From Taxawa tesnikishii (nom. ined.) (lineage: Eukaryota; Ascomycota; Dothideomycetes; Dothideales), in contig JAPDRO010000011.1 of the NCBI GenBank assembly GCA_030247885.1, positions 372,001 to 436,000 on the forward strand: a stretch of DNA of 64,000 nucleotides, written 5' to 3'. The notes below the pieces were generated by a model, which was given only the letters and a program-made list of their open reading frames with translations, was not told where the DNA came from and did not search any database. Position 1 is the stretch's first letter. Each line of letters starts with the position of its first letter. The translations under genes and the position numbers were made by a program. Of this stretch, positions 1 to 11,103 are shown piece by piece.

Positions 1-777
1 GTGGATCTGTTTGACATAATCCTCAAAATCAGTGGCGATCTTGATAGCTCGCTCAAAGTGACCGAAGGCCAGGGGTTTTCTTTGATGGTGTGCTAGCTGT
101 CGCGCAGTTTTCGTGACATTCCTGATTTGTCTTCCATTCAGAACAGGCTGGGCGAGCTCAACCAAGTTGCTTTCTAGTTGGTCGAAGTTGACTGTATCCA
201 TGGAGTCCTTTAGCTGCTGAATGAAGTTATTCCAAACCTTACGGCGCCCGTTTATATCAAGTCTGGGATAAAACATAGCAAGCTGAACCCGGGACTTGAA
301 CGCCCCGTCAAACGTGCCAACCCTATTGGTGGTGAGGATCAAAATTCCTTCGTAGTATTCGAGCACTCGGAGGAAAACGGAGATCAGGGCATTGCGCTGA
401 AGATCCATCTGGGTACGCTCTTCAAGAAACACGTCAGCCTCGTCCAAGAGAACAACGCAATCCCAGGTAGCCCCGATGTGTGAGACGGTTTCGAGATATC
501 TCTCCACACTTTCAGCATCAGTGCCAATGTCTCCACAGGTGACTCTGTAGAGGGGTTTCTCTGCCAGTTCCGCGACGCTTTCAGCTGTTAGTGTTTTGCC
601 GGTACCCGGAGCACCATGAAGTAGGATAATCAGCCCTTGACCCTTGCCTTCGATCATGTCTGTCGCAGTGTTGCTGGAAAGATGGACCGAAACCAGCGCC
701 TCGACAAGGTCTTTCTTGTCGGTATCCAGAACTAGTTGGTGGAAGGCCTTCTTGTTCCAGAGTAACGGACATGAGGT
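1..777 (-). CDS. AAA+ ATPase, partial (5' end missing, runs off left edge)
   Basis: One frame is open on the minus strand from 777 to the left edge. It reads like the fungal AAA+ ATPases that carry a core ATPase domain and a winged lid. Visible motifs are a short conserved lead (LLWNKKAFHQLVL), Walker A GAPGTGKT near 575-600, Walker B VVLLDEAD near 430-450, and a sensor stretch ILTTNR followed by a conserved arginine in FKSR. The lid-like helical part (ARQLAHH, FERAIKIA) lies next to the edge. These proteins probably remodel other proteins, but their substrates are mostly unknown. A stop codon (778-780) sits directly upstream, with no in-frame ATG and no clear splice acceptor, and the next gene starts only 186 bases away on the other strand. 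The usual long N-terminal region is therefore absent, or lies behind an intron I cannot place. A relic copy is possible. Confidence 0.75.
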
Positions 778-965
778 TTAGTAATGAAAGAAAGAATCCT
801 CTAGGTTGCTTATCGCATGACTGCCATGGACGTATACCGGAGCTTTGACCACATGACGTTCCCAGGTTTGGAAATCTTTATCGGTGTCGGTATGAAGCCG
901 CAAGAACCCGGTTCCTGCAGTGTTGCGACATTGCTTCTTCCAAACGCGACACGCGACACGCGACC

Positions 966-3007
966 ATGTCGGGCCTGAGGAGACGCATCTTCGGCGGCGG
1001 CAGCGCCGACAGTACACCTGTATCCACACCCGAACCCTCCAGAGAAGGCAGCCCAGCACGCGGGGAGGACTACCGCGTCGTGCCGGCAAAGCAGCTCAAG
1101 AAACTCAGTAAAGCAAGCAAATCCAAGGGAAGCAAGCGTCGCAATGTCTGGATCTTTGGACTTGGAGGACTTTTCGGCATCCTCGTCGCTGGTTTCTTCG
1201 CAAGTAACAATGACATGATGGACCTGGCTTCTCTTAAGGACATGAACCTAGACTCAGTCTTCGACGTACTGCCCGCAGGCCTGATGAACGACGTGCGCGA
1301 TCTGCAGGTCAGTACACGTCCGGCTCCCGCATATTGACTACCACTGATAGGCGAAAGGCTTACACCTCGCCCGTTGTTAGAGACATGAACGCGATGCCGT
1401 AAACTACGATTCATTTTCTGTCGGACTGCACGCTCGGTCGCAGGGCATTCAAGCCTTACATCCGGTCATCATGATCCCGGGAGTTATCTCAACAGGTCTT
1501 GAGAGCTGGGGCACCGCTGAAGAGTCGAGGCAATACTTCAGGAAGCGGCTATGGGGCAGTTGGAGCATGATGCGCGCATTGGTGTTGGACAAAGCAAGCT
1601 GGAAGAAGCACATTATGCTGGACAAGAACACCGGACTGGATCCACCTGGAATTAAGCTTAGAGCTGCGCAAGGATTCGATGCTGCCGACTTCTTTATCAC
1701 AGGCTACTGGATCTGGAACAAGATCTTAGAAAATCTAGCGACAATCGGCTACGATCCTACTAATGCCTTCACTGCGGCATACGACTGGCGACTGAACTAT
1801 ATGGACTATGAGAACCGCGACCAGTACTTCACGCGGTTGAAGACGCACATTGAGACTGCGGCGCGCATACAGAATAAGAAAGTGGTTCTCCTCAGTCACA
1901 GCATGGGCTCGCAAGTACTCTATTATTTCTTCCATTGGGTTGAGGCAGAAGGCTACGGTAACGGAGGCCCATCCTGGGTGGATGCGTACGTCGACTCCTG
2001 GATTAACATCTCCGGCTGCATGCTTGGGACGCCGAAAGGGCTACCAGCGGTTCTCTCCGGTGAAATGAAGGACACAGCCCAATTGAACGCTTTCGCTGTG
2101 TATGGTCTGGAGAAATTCCTCAGCCGTCACGAACGTGCCGAGATCTTCCGCGCCATGCCAGGCATCTCATCCATGCTTCCCATTGGCGGCAACGCCGTTT
2201 GGGGCAATAACACCTGGGCACCGGACGACCGACCAGGGCAGACCGCCACCTTCGGCAACTTCATCAACTTCCGATATACAAACTCTACTCATTCGCCAGG
2301 CAATCTGACCGTTGACCAGACCCTTCCCTACCTCTTCTCGCACTCCGACACCTGGTACCGTAACGCCGTCGAAAAGGCCTACTCCCAGGGCGTGGCACAC
2401 ACCCGCGCCGAAGTGGAAGCGAACCAAAAGATTCCACGCAAATGGATCAACCCGCTCGAAACGCGCCTCCCGCTCGCGCCGAACCTGAAGATCTACTGTT
2501 TCTATGGCATTGGAAAGCCAACAGAGCGCGCGTACTTTTACCGCGAGGACACGGATCCGGCGAGCAAGACCAACGTGACGATTGATACTGCGCTGACCGA
2601 TCCGCACGGAAACGTGGATCACGGTGTTATTTTGGGCGAGGGCGATGGAACGGTCAATCTGCTCAGTTCGGGGTACATGTGTGCCAAGGGGTGGAAGATG
2701 AAGAGGTATAACCCGGCTGGAGTTAAGATTACGACGTATGAAATGCCGCATGAGCCGGATAGGTTTTCGCCCAGAGGTGGGCCTAACACTGGTCAGTATA
2801 TCACTCCACTCCAAGAGAGTAATCAGAGTGAAGGGTGCAGAGCTGACTCTTGTGGTTGTAGGTGATCACGTTGATATCCTCGGCCGCGCGAGTCTGAATG
2901 ATTTGATTCTGCGGGTTGCGGGTGGAAGAGGTGATTTGATCGAGGAGACCATTCATTCCAATATCACGCAGTACGCCGAGAGGGTTCAGATATGGGACGA
3001 TGAGTAG
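966..3007 (+). CDS. LRO1: Phospholipid:diacylglycerol acyltransferase (PDAT, LRO1-type)
   Basis: This enzyme moves an acyl chain from a phospholipid to diacylglycerol and so makes triacylglycerol in the ER or lipid-droplet membrane. Three exons fit: 966-1307, 1444-2791 and 2862-3007, giving 611 residues, close to yeast Lro1 (661). A basic cytosolic head (KSKGSKRRN) is followed by one membrane segment at about residues 60-78 and a large lumenal LCAT-type alpha/beta hydrolase domain. The nucleophile motif SHSMG is near residue 266, the acidic residue lies in the GEGDGTVNLLSSGY block, and the last exon brings the histidine in GDHVDILGR. Both introns start GTCAGT, and joining them keeps the frame exactly. 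The ATG at 966 is chosen because it begins the basic head typical of the family. The gene has no frame breaks, unlike many of its neighbours. Confidence 0.92.
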
Positions 3008-3386
3008 CTTCAGAGGTTGTAATGGGTTATAGACGTCAACAAGAGCATTCGAATACGGGTCATGACCATCAAGGTTTTATTGAAACTCCCCAGCGTTACC
3101 CTCTCATCCCGCTCTTGGCGAGAGGCAACCAAGCGAGGATCGGTGTCTGCATATTGCCGCCAGCCCGTCATTTGCATCGGAGATTGGCGATATCAGACGA
3201 GCCCAACATCAAGCTGGCAGATTATCACAAGCGATGTTCACATTTCAGGCACAAGGCAAACTCCTTAGCACAGCACTGGCGTGCCATCATCATCATCGAT
3301 AACGATAGATATTCCTACATCATCCAACTCAGCTAACCCGCCTCCCAATCGTACAATTCTCCTCCAGACCAAGATGCGCCAAGCCC

Positions 3387-5021
3387 TTACATCCAGAGAC
3401 ACAGCTTCCCACTTGCGGTACCGGCAGCAACCCAATCGTTAGTAGGGTGAAACTGCGCTACAGATGGTACCGCTGTGATGCCCTCGCCGCCCAACTGGGC
3501 AAGCTGCTCGCCCTTACTAGTGTAAATATCCACGAAGCGATTCATGTTGCCGATACAGAAGCGCTGAACGCCATCTTGTGGTTGCAACTGCCATTGCGCG
3601 CGAAGACTGTTGTTGTCAACATTAGCAACTGGCTCTTCAGCAAAAGAGAGGCAAGGATGGTACTCACATTGTCACCCAACGTCCTGTCTGATTATTGTGC
3701 GGTATCACAGTAGCCGGTTCCATCTGCTCCTCTGTTAAGGACGTGCCCGCCTTCCAGCCCCCACAACCACTAAAATCATGTATCTTAACCGTATCATCAT
3801 AACTGGCCGTCGCAACCTGCCCCGCAGAATTGAACGCCGCATGCGACACACTCAACCTGCTCTCATGCTCGCCCACAAGCGCAGGAAGCCACCACTCGCC
3901 TTTCCCGTTGATCTTCCGTAAATCCCAGATCTTGAGCATACGGTCCAGACTCGCCGTCGCAACGAGATGCGGCTGCGCGGGATGCAGAGTGAAGCCTCCG
4001 ATTTTCTTTTCCGAGAGTTGGAACATTTCCGAACCGCCTCTGTTGTCGGGTGGGGCGCGGATGTCGTGGAAGCCGAAGCGCCCTTCGAGTGTGCTGAAGT
4101 AGAGCATGTGTGGATCGCTGCGTGAGAGCTCGACACCAGAGAGTGGCTCATCGGCGTCCTTGTCCGGTGGCGCCCAGACTTCTACGGCTTTGCCTTGCGC
4201 GAGATCGAGTCGGCGGATCGAGGAATCGTATGAGGCGCTGTAGAGAGAGTTCGAATCGTGCGGTGAAAACTGGAAGGACGAAATGGTTCGCGTATGTAAC
4301 TTGAACGTCGTGATCGCTGGATCCGAATCATCGATTTCCTCCTCATCGTCCTCCGCTTTGACCTCAGGCACGCTCTGCGATCCATCAAAGATGCCCAGAT
4401 TCCCCAACTTATCACCCGCAAGCACCAACGGCTTCTCCGCCGTCGGGTGAAACCCCAACGAGTATATTCTCTCGGGCGTGATCTTAATCCTATTCGGCTC
4501 GAACCCCTCCCACAGCGCCAGCCCACTCATCTTCTCGCGCAACGTGCGCAACTCCTTGTCCGTCGTATCCTTTACATCCTGCGCCGAGAATGTCCTCTCC
4601 CCGGGTTCGCAGGTCCGACATTCGTCAAGAAATTCCCGCTTTGGTTCCAGCTCCGTCCCGCGACGACGATATCGCTCAGATTCAGGTCCCCGCTCACGCG
4701 CTGCCGTTTCGCCTTCTGTGCCTCTTGGAACGCTTCGCGCTCTTCTTCGGCTTTTTGGCGTGCGACTTCGCTGTCGGCGACGATGCCGCGGAGGCGCGAA
4801 GAGGTGCGTCTGGGTACTACCTCCTCTTTGATCTTTTCGACCTTCCGTTTCTTGGGCGCATGAGAAGGCGTTGAGGAACGCGACTTAGCGGCGGATTTGG
4901 ACCCGAGTCCAGCGGAGGCGGCGTCGAGTTGGAGTTCGCGTAGGAGTGCTTGGTTCTTTGCGATTCGCGCCTGGCGCTCGATTTCGTACTCGCTGAGCTC
5001 GGGGGCTGCTCTTTTGGGCAT
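3387..5021 (-). CDS. CMR1: WD40 DNA damage-binding protein CMR1
   Basis: CMR1 is a WD40 propeller that binds DNA, gathers in the intranuclear quality-control site under replication stress and works with chromatin and proteostasis factors. The start [13 protein letters not shown] leads into a lysine-rich, coiled N-terminal part (about residues 1-150), then [21 protein letters not shown], which is highly typical of the family, and seven WD blades to the C-terminus. An intron at 3607-3667 (GTGAGT...CAG) joins QTGRWVTI to [12 protein letters not shown]. Length is about 524 residues, as expected. The frame changes once near the CCCC run at 4599-4602 (GGGG on the coding strand), between NVGPANPG and ERTFSAQD. 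Restoring one base would rebuild the conserved GPANPGERTF, so this looks like a sequence error. An alternative upstream Met at 5057 is possible but less like the family. The gene is divergent from the helicase at 5401. Confidence 0.9.
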
Positions 5022-5400
5022 TGTGATTAGTGTGGGGTCGATCCCTGGGAAAGCCACCAGAAGACCTCTAAGGATTAACTGATTAATTCCTTGGAGGAGC
5101 CACCGAAAAACCTCAGAGGGATACTTGGCTGTTGTAGGGAGATTGAGTAGGGCAGGGCCGCAAAGGAAGAGGACTTGAGGAGACGCGACACAAGCGCGTC
5201 ACCGTGCGCGTGCTAAGTGATCAATTACGTAGTGAGGATCAAGATTGAGATCGAGATCAAAATCTTATCAGATCAAAAAAGTGAACAATAATGTTTATAT
5301 GACATTTCTCTGCTGTATACCTTCCCCTTCCAACACGCCACATCAACGCACAATCCTCATTACTCTCTAGTTGAGTCGAGCACACCAGATACCGATCACA
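5022..5400. promoter_or_regulatory. Shared intergenic region between CMR1 and the DEAD-box helicase
   Basis: The two start codons point away from each other across 379 bases, so both promoters must lie here. A direct-repeat-like run of GATC/GATCAAG words occurs at about 5219-5279, including a GATA-type CTTATC. No TATA box is evident. Any co-regulation is inference from the geometry. Confidence 0.4.
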
Positions 5401-7464
5401 ATGGCCAACCATGATGCTGTGTATAGCACCGAATCACTCAAAGAATCGCATGCTCAGCCCTACAAGAGTATGGCGGGCAAGTTGCAGGCTCCATTCCTGG
5501 AGGCGCTAGACGACATGGGCTACGAGTAAGCATTACACAGGACATCCTTCACCGAATTCGACGTATTGTCACTGTTTCGTGATCGTTTCGACTGCTCAAA
5601 CGAGGAGACCATCATGTCCGAGTCTCGCTACGATTGCTGTCTCGGCCATGCATCCAGTCCTGCGAAGGCTGGCAGTGTGTATATATTATACTACTCAGAC
5701 AGCACCTTGAATAGCATCATCCTGTTACGACTTCGAATCTACCTGAACGCGTACCGAGTGACCCGCTGTATTGCCATGAGCATCAACTCCGCCCTGCATT
5801 GCGACAACCGCGCGAACATGTTCCGACTCGATAGCTAACAGCATGCAGATACATGACACCTGTCCAGCAGAAAGTCCTCACAGAGCTTCCGTCAACCTCC
5901 AGCGATTGCCTTGTACAAGCCAAAACCGGGACAGGCAAGACCATTGCGTTCCTCCTCCCTGCCCTACATTCCCTACTTTCTAGCAAGGCACTACAGCGCG
6001 GCCAAGTCGGCATACTCATCGTCTCACCGACCCGTGAGCTCGCGCTACAGATTGCCAAAGAATGCGACCAACTCACAGCCAAACTGCCAACCCGGATCGA
6101 ATGCCACACAGCCTTCGGTGGCACAGCACGTGCATCGAACCTCAACAAATTCATGAATGGGAATCCTACAGTTCTCGTGGCTACGCCGGGGCGACTCAAT
6201 GACTACCTGTCCGAAGAGCATATGTCAGACAAGTTCGCTGATTTGAGGACTCTCATCCTGGATGAAGCGGATACCATGCTCGGTCAGGGCTTTCTTCCGG
6301 ACATTAAAAGAATGCTGGCGAAGCTACCACCAAAGAAACAGGGATGGCAGGGCATGTGCTTCTCGGCCACTATACCAGCAACTGTGAAAGATGTCATCAG
6401 CCATGTCTTGAAACCAGGGTACACACATCTTTCGACAATTGATGAAAGCGAGCCGCCAACCATTGCCAAGGTGCCTCAATTCCACGTCGTCATTCCAAGG
6501 ATCAAAGATGTGTTCAACGCGCTGTTGGCACTGGTGCAGGCCGAGTACAACCAAAATCCCACCGACTTCAAGACAATCATCTTCGGTACCACCGCCAATG
6601 GCGTGGCACTTCTCGCCGCGCTCTTCGAAACCCTTTTGCCAGGGCTGCAAGTATACCAATTGCAATCCCGTCTCTCTCAAGCCATCCGCACACGCACAAC
6701 AGACGCATTTAAAGCGGCATCCAGCGGCCTCATGTTCGCCTCAGACGTAATCGGTCGTGGCATGGACTTCCCCAACGTCGGACTGGTCATCCAGGTCGGC
6801 CTTCCAGCCAACGGAGAGCAGTACGTACACCGCGTAGGGCGGACCGCACGCGCAGGGAACGACGGACGAGCAGTGATCCTGCTTACCGAACAAGAAGCAT
6901 ACTTCCCGCGCGTCAACAAGCAATTGCCTATCCAGCCATACCCTGTCAAATTGGACTCTCAGACCGCATCTGCAGCCCCACAAGTCTCGTCTGCCCTTGG
7001 TGCTGTCGACGAGACGACGAAGTCGAAAGCCTATCAAGCCTTCCTCGGCTTTAACAAGTCGTATATGAAGAACCTCCGCCTGGATGCTGAAGGCCTCGTT
7101 CGTATGGCCAATGAGTACGCCGACGCGATGGGCTGTTCAGAGCCTCCGATGGTGGACAAGAAAACCGTGGGCAAGATGGGTCTTAAGGGCGTCAAGGGCT
7201 TGCGGGTGGGTACTGTTGTTCCGGAGGGAAACACCTCGGGAAGAGGGAACAGCAACAGGGGTAGAAGTGGAGGAGCGGGGGTGGAAGGGCGCAGGAGAGG
7301 CCGAAAGCGCAAGATGGGACTGTTGGCGGGCGGGGTCCTGGGGCCGCAGGTGTGCGAGGTGAGCATGGTGCTGCCAATGGAGGGGGAGGCCGAAGCGCAG
7401 GGGCGGAGGCAACAGCGGTAGTGGTAATGCTCGCCCAGCCAAGAGGTCCACTCGTGGGAGTTAA
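5401..7464 (+). CDS. DEAD-box ATP-dependent RNA helicase, MSS116/CYT-19-like
   Basis: An RNA helicase and chaperone of the DEAD-box family; the closest pattern is the MSS116/CYT-19 group, which helps group I and II introns fold in mitochondria. Exon 1 (5401-5525) and exon 2 (from 5849) join to read GYEYMTPVQQKVL, a Q-motif-like lead. Motifs follow in order: AKTGTGKT (about residue 66), PTRELA, TPGR, LDEAD (about 180), FSATIP, a C-terminal RecA domain with GRGMDFPNVGLV, and HRVGRTARAG. The intron of 323 nt is long for this window. No clear mitochondrial presequence is seen from this ATG. In the Gly-rich tail the frame probably changes at the G5 run (7277-7281) and the G4 run (7400-7403), which would end the protein with NARPAKRSTRGS at 7464. 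Read literally, it stops at 7421. Confidence 0.88.
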
Positions 7465-10349
7465 GGGCAGGAAGTGCATATTTCTTTCGGGATTGTTATA
7501 TGCCTTGGTGCGAGATTTGGTTCACGGAATGGTAAGCAGCATAAGTTTCAGAGGTCAATGAGCTCGAGATAGAAATGCATATTACGATACTGTGTCATTA
7601 CTCTATAAGCCCTCTCGATACTCAATCGCTAACGTATTCTTGTACAGTAGTAACGTGCCTTCCATGGACGTGTTTGGTTGCTTTGGGTAAGGCATTGTAG
7701 CTGGTTCAACTGTGCAAAGCTATCAGTACCAAGAGTTCTTCTTCCCAGTGAACCCAAGCATGTTACTAAGTTTCTAGTGGAAGGGCGAGACGTCTCGCAC
7801 AGATGATCTTGACTGCCCGAAGCTTTTCGCGGCGCAGGTGCGCCTGTCTCTGAGCTGACGATTTTTTGTTGTCTCTGCCATTGCGACTTTGTGTACAAGC
7901 AGATATTGTAGGCTGTGGTCAGACAAGGTGTCTGAACTGATATGCAAGATTTGGTGAGTAGTTTGTATGGGTGGGTAATAGGTTGGGTGTAAATAGATTG
8001 TTGGGCGGTTTGAGGAAAAGAAGGGTATATAGATATAGTAGAGAAGTATTTGTAGGCAGGAAATGAACCCGACTACGTTTTCCCAGCAGAACAAACGAAG
8101 GCGAAACGTGCATAGATGGGTTCACGCGTCTAAAACACTGAGGTTATGATCTCTCGGGAAACAAGCCCACTACGAACAAAACATTGATTGTCTGCGTCGG
8201 TGAAAGTCATGCATAGGAGAATATGTGTGACATCGGACTCTTTCGATCATCCTCAGTCGTTGTCATCCCTGCTGTCCTCAGCGTCCGTGACTCATTTAGT
8301 GGAAGGAGCCAGTTCAACAGCGAGCCGCTGCAAGTGCCCCTTACCCCTTGTTCGCCCATATTGTCTATTGTCGCCCTTGTGTTGAGAGAATGTGAGAGCC
8401 CTGGTTCTAGGGATCTGATATCATGACCAGAGCATGATTAACTTCATAGCGGTCCGTTATCATGACTCGTCTCACATCGAATCTCACTGGAGCTCAACCG
8501 TTCCCCGCCGCCGCATTGCTCTGCCTGTACTGTATTGGTGTTATTGTGTGGTGAGCAATGACGAGTTGACAGAGATTGTAAGGTTTTCCGAGGATGAGGT
8601 ATCTTCGGAGAAATTTCGGAGCTCTTTTGACCACTTTGCTTAAGCTCTAACCGAATCATCGACCAAATCCGTCCCCCGTAATTAAATTTATCACCCACTC
8701 GACAACCAAGCAAACCCTTTGAAGCAGAACTGCGCCCTGACCCCAAAAGAGAGCCTGCCCTACCTGGACCCTGTGTCTTCCGCCTTCCACCTTCAAAGCC
8801 TCCGCTGCCGAGGATATCAGAAACCGGCAGTGTCGATTTCCCTTCAACCAAGACGTGACACAAGCTGGATGTTTGCTTGCTCGCAGATTCAGCTGACCGA
8901 AAACAGCTCAATCGCACTATCTCCTTGACCATGATCACACGATCGCCCCGGAGTCAAACGGCCCACGATCCGCGCTGCCCGCCGCCTTTCCGGAATCCCA
9001 TCACTGTTCACGCTTGCTTGACATTTCATGTGAATGGTTTCTCCTGGACCTCGATCTCGATCTTCGACTTACATGGGTCACGGAAACGCGCCTGCATGCG
9101 TTCAAGCTTATCTGAAGGTCATTCAGAATATCAAGGCGAAGACGATTATTATCTTGGAGCAGCGTCTAAGGCGGTCTATAGTTTGGGCACAGAATCTACC
9201 TAGCAAACAGGATTGAGCAACCTCGTTGTCAGCCAAAGGAGCATAGCATCGGCACGCGAGCACATGGTGATCCATGCGATCTCACGTGGATCTGTAAATA
9301 GCTGTTTGAAGCAGCAAGGGATCACGACTGTCTAACGACCAGCCGGCTGGCTTACGGATACAGTTGTGGTCTTCACCGGTCTGCGCCCAATACCCACATC
9401 ATGGAGGCTCCGGAAGCAGATCACATAGCATATGGTCAGGGCGTACCTGCCTGTTTGGAACCTCCGTGCATGTCCAAAACACACCAGCTATATGGGAACA
9501 TGGGACCACAGATGCTTCGCAAGTCTTGCCCGCCTGACTGCATTCCACGGGCCGGTGCCAAGTTGGTGTGAGGACACATTCTACGATTGGCTTCCACTGT
9601 CGATAGGATGACAAGAAGGACACTGGTTGGTTTTAAAGGAATTGATCAATCTCGAAGGCCTCATTCTCTGAACAAAGATTGGCTGGTGAGATACTGAATA
9701 CACTCTCTTACGTACCGGGTTGCTGTCAAGCCCACGGGGTTGACGGACATACGAATTTGCACCTAATTGCCCTGCCTTACTCTTGGCAATCCGCTGAGCA
9801 GCAGTACACTACAGACACCTACTCCACAATTTTGTACAGACGAACCAGGATGCCTGCCCCTTCTCTGGTTTCTCCAAACAGATCATTGAGCAGGCGCAAT
9901 AGTACCTTTGCGTTTCAACAATTCCGGCCTTGCACCTCAGATTCGAAACAACGGAATTCAAGTCAGCGTCTTTTGTAGCTGGCACAGGATAGCAATCCAC
10001 CTTGCTGTTGTCCCCATCTGCATACCGTCCATGATTTGTGACATGATGGCTTCGGTTGCGTCTGCTCTCAATGGAGAGACTGTTGGGATTTTGTGGTAGA
10101 CCTTCTCTTGTTTTACCACTGCCAGACCCGGAGTTCGAAGAAGCCTGCCTGAGAGTGCGAGGATGGAGTGCCGCAAGCTGCGGCAAACACATCGCGGTGT
10201 AACAGCCCCTGAAGACAACGCATGGCCTTCAGCTGTCGTGTGTCCACAACCGTGGTATCACTCCATTAGCCGTATGAATCAAACCATCTCACTGTCACTG
10301 TGCGTGGCTCTCTTCTCTTCACAGCTCACCCACCCTTCAAGAAGTTTCG
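7465..10349. other. Long stretch without a recognisable gene
   Basis: Nearly 2.9 kb between the helicase and the next supported gene. Only short open frames occur on either strand (the longest is 164 codons, minus strand, 8444-8938), and none matches a family I know or shows signal, membrane or repeat structure. I see no terminal repeats, transposase motif or tRNA-like arms. It may hold UTRs, a non-coding transcript or a gene too divergent to read by eye. Confidence 0.5.
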
Positions 10350-11013
10350 ATGTCGTATCAAGGATCTAGCGCCCGAGGCGTGTCTAATACGCATGGCCGT
10401 CGCCAACAGCCTTTGTGAGTCCACTACCTCATTGTTGAGTAGAAGAGAGCTCTGACATGTAGTATACAGTAACGCCAGACGAACTGTTGCCTCAGCGTCA
10501 ACCCAAGATCGAAGAATTGAACCGTTTCTTATCCCGACCGGGCGTCCCTTCGATCACCAGAGCGCTCGAATGTCTCTCAGCACACTGTTGACTAGAGCTC
10601 CTGTCGCTCAGTCGAGCGCATTCCGCTCCCACATTCCTCGTCAGAACGGCCATGTAGCATACATTGAAGCGAGTACCACGACAAGTGACCCTCGAACTAC
10701 CGGCATTGATAGTGCTGCGGCCCACGCCTTGACCCATACCCCTGCTTGTCGGAGGGGTTCAGAGCAGATGCCGGGTTCGACTGACGGCTCTACTATTTCA
10801 GACAGAACGCACAAGAGTGACGAGTTCTCTCCTCCGCCAACTCCGGACGGATCTCAGCAGAGAAGTGTCTCTCGGCAAGAATCAGAGTCTCTTCTGAGGT
10901 GTATTGGGCACCAGTTTGTAGACCAACAGAACGAGACACTCCTTGAAGAGGAACGAAGAAGAAGAAGAAGAAGAAGAAGAAGAAGAAGAAGAAGAAGAAG
11001 AAGCAACCAGTGA
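10350..11013 (+). CDS. Hypothetical protein with poly-arginine C-terminus
   Basis: I do not recognise this family. Exon 1 (10350-10414) starts MSYQGSSARGVSN. A 55-nt intron (10415-10469, GTGAGT...CAG) joins it in frame to a long open exon (10470-11013), giving 202 residues. The composition is that of a disordered nuclear or regulatory protein: rich in Ser, Thr, Arg and Gln, with an SPPPTPDGSQQ patch that could be phosphorylated, then an acidic LLEEE and a final run of about 16 arginines encoded by a GAA/AGA microsatellite. No membrane segment or signal peptide is seen. The in-frame splice and the long open exon support a real gene. A possible GTGAGG donor overlaps the stop region, so the true C-terminus could differ by a few residues. 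Repeat length errors could also shift the end. Confidence 0.5.
10955..11003 (+). repeat. (GAA/AGA)n microsatellite inside coding sequence
   Basis: About sixteen GAA/AGA trinucleotide units in a row, interrupted only at the start (GAAC). Read in the frame of the gene at 10350-11013 it encodes poly-arginine, and on the other strand it would be poly-phenylalanine. Such tracts change length easily. Confidence 0.9.
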
Positions 11014-11103
11014 GGAAAAAGGTCACATAAAGGAGCGGACAGCGCATGACCTGTGATAATAGTCCTGTTGTCATTCAGGAAGCTTGTTAAGCAGCCAGCG
11101 TAT

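Noticed and set aside
8444-8938. 164-codon minus-strand open frame in the gene desert
   Set aside because: No family motif, splice sites, signal or membrane segment. Its length is within chance for GC-rich DNA.
10793-11074. Poly-phenylalanine protein on the minus strand
   Set aside because: It is only the complement of the GAA/AGA microsatellite.
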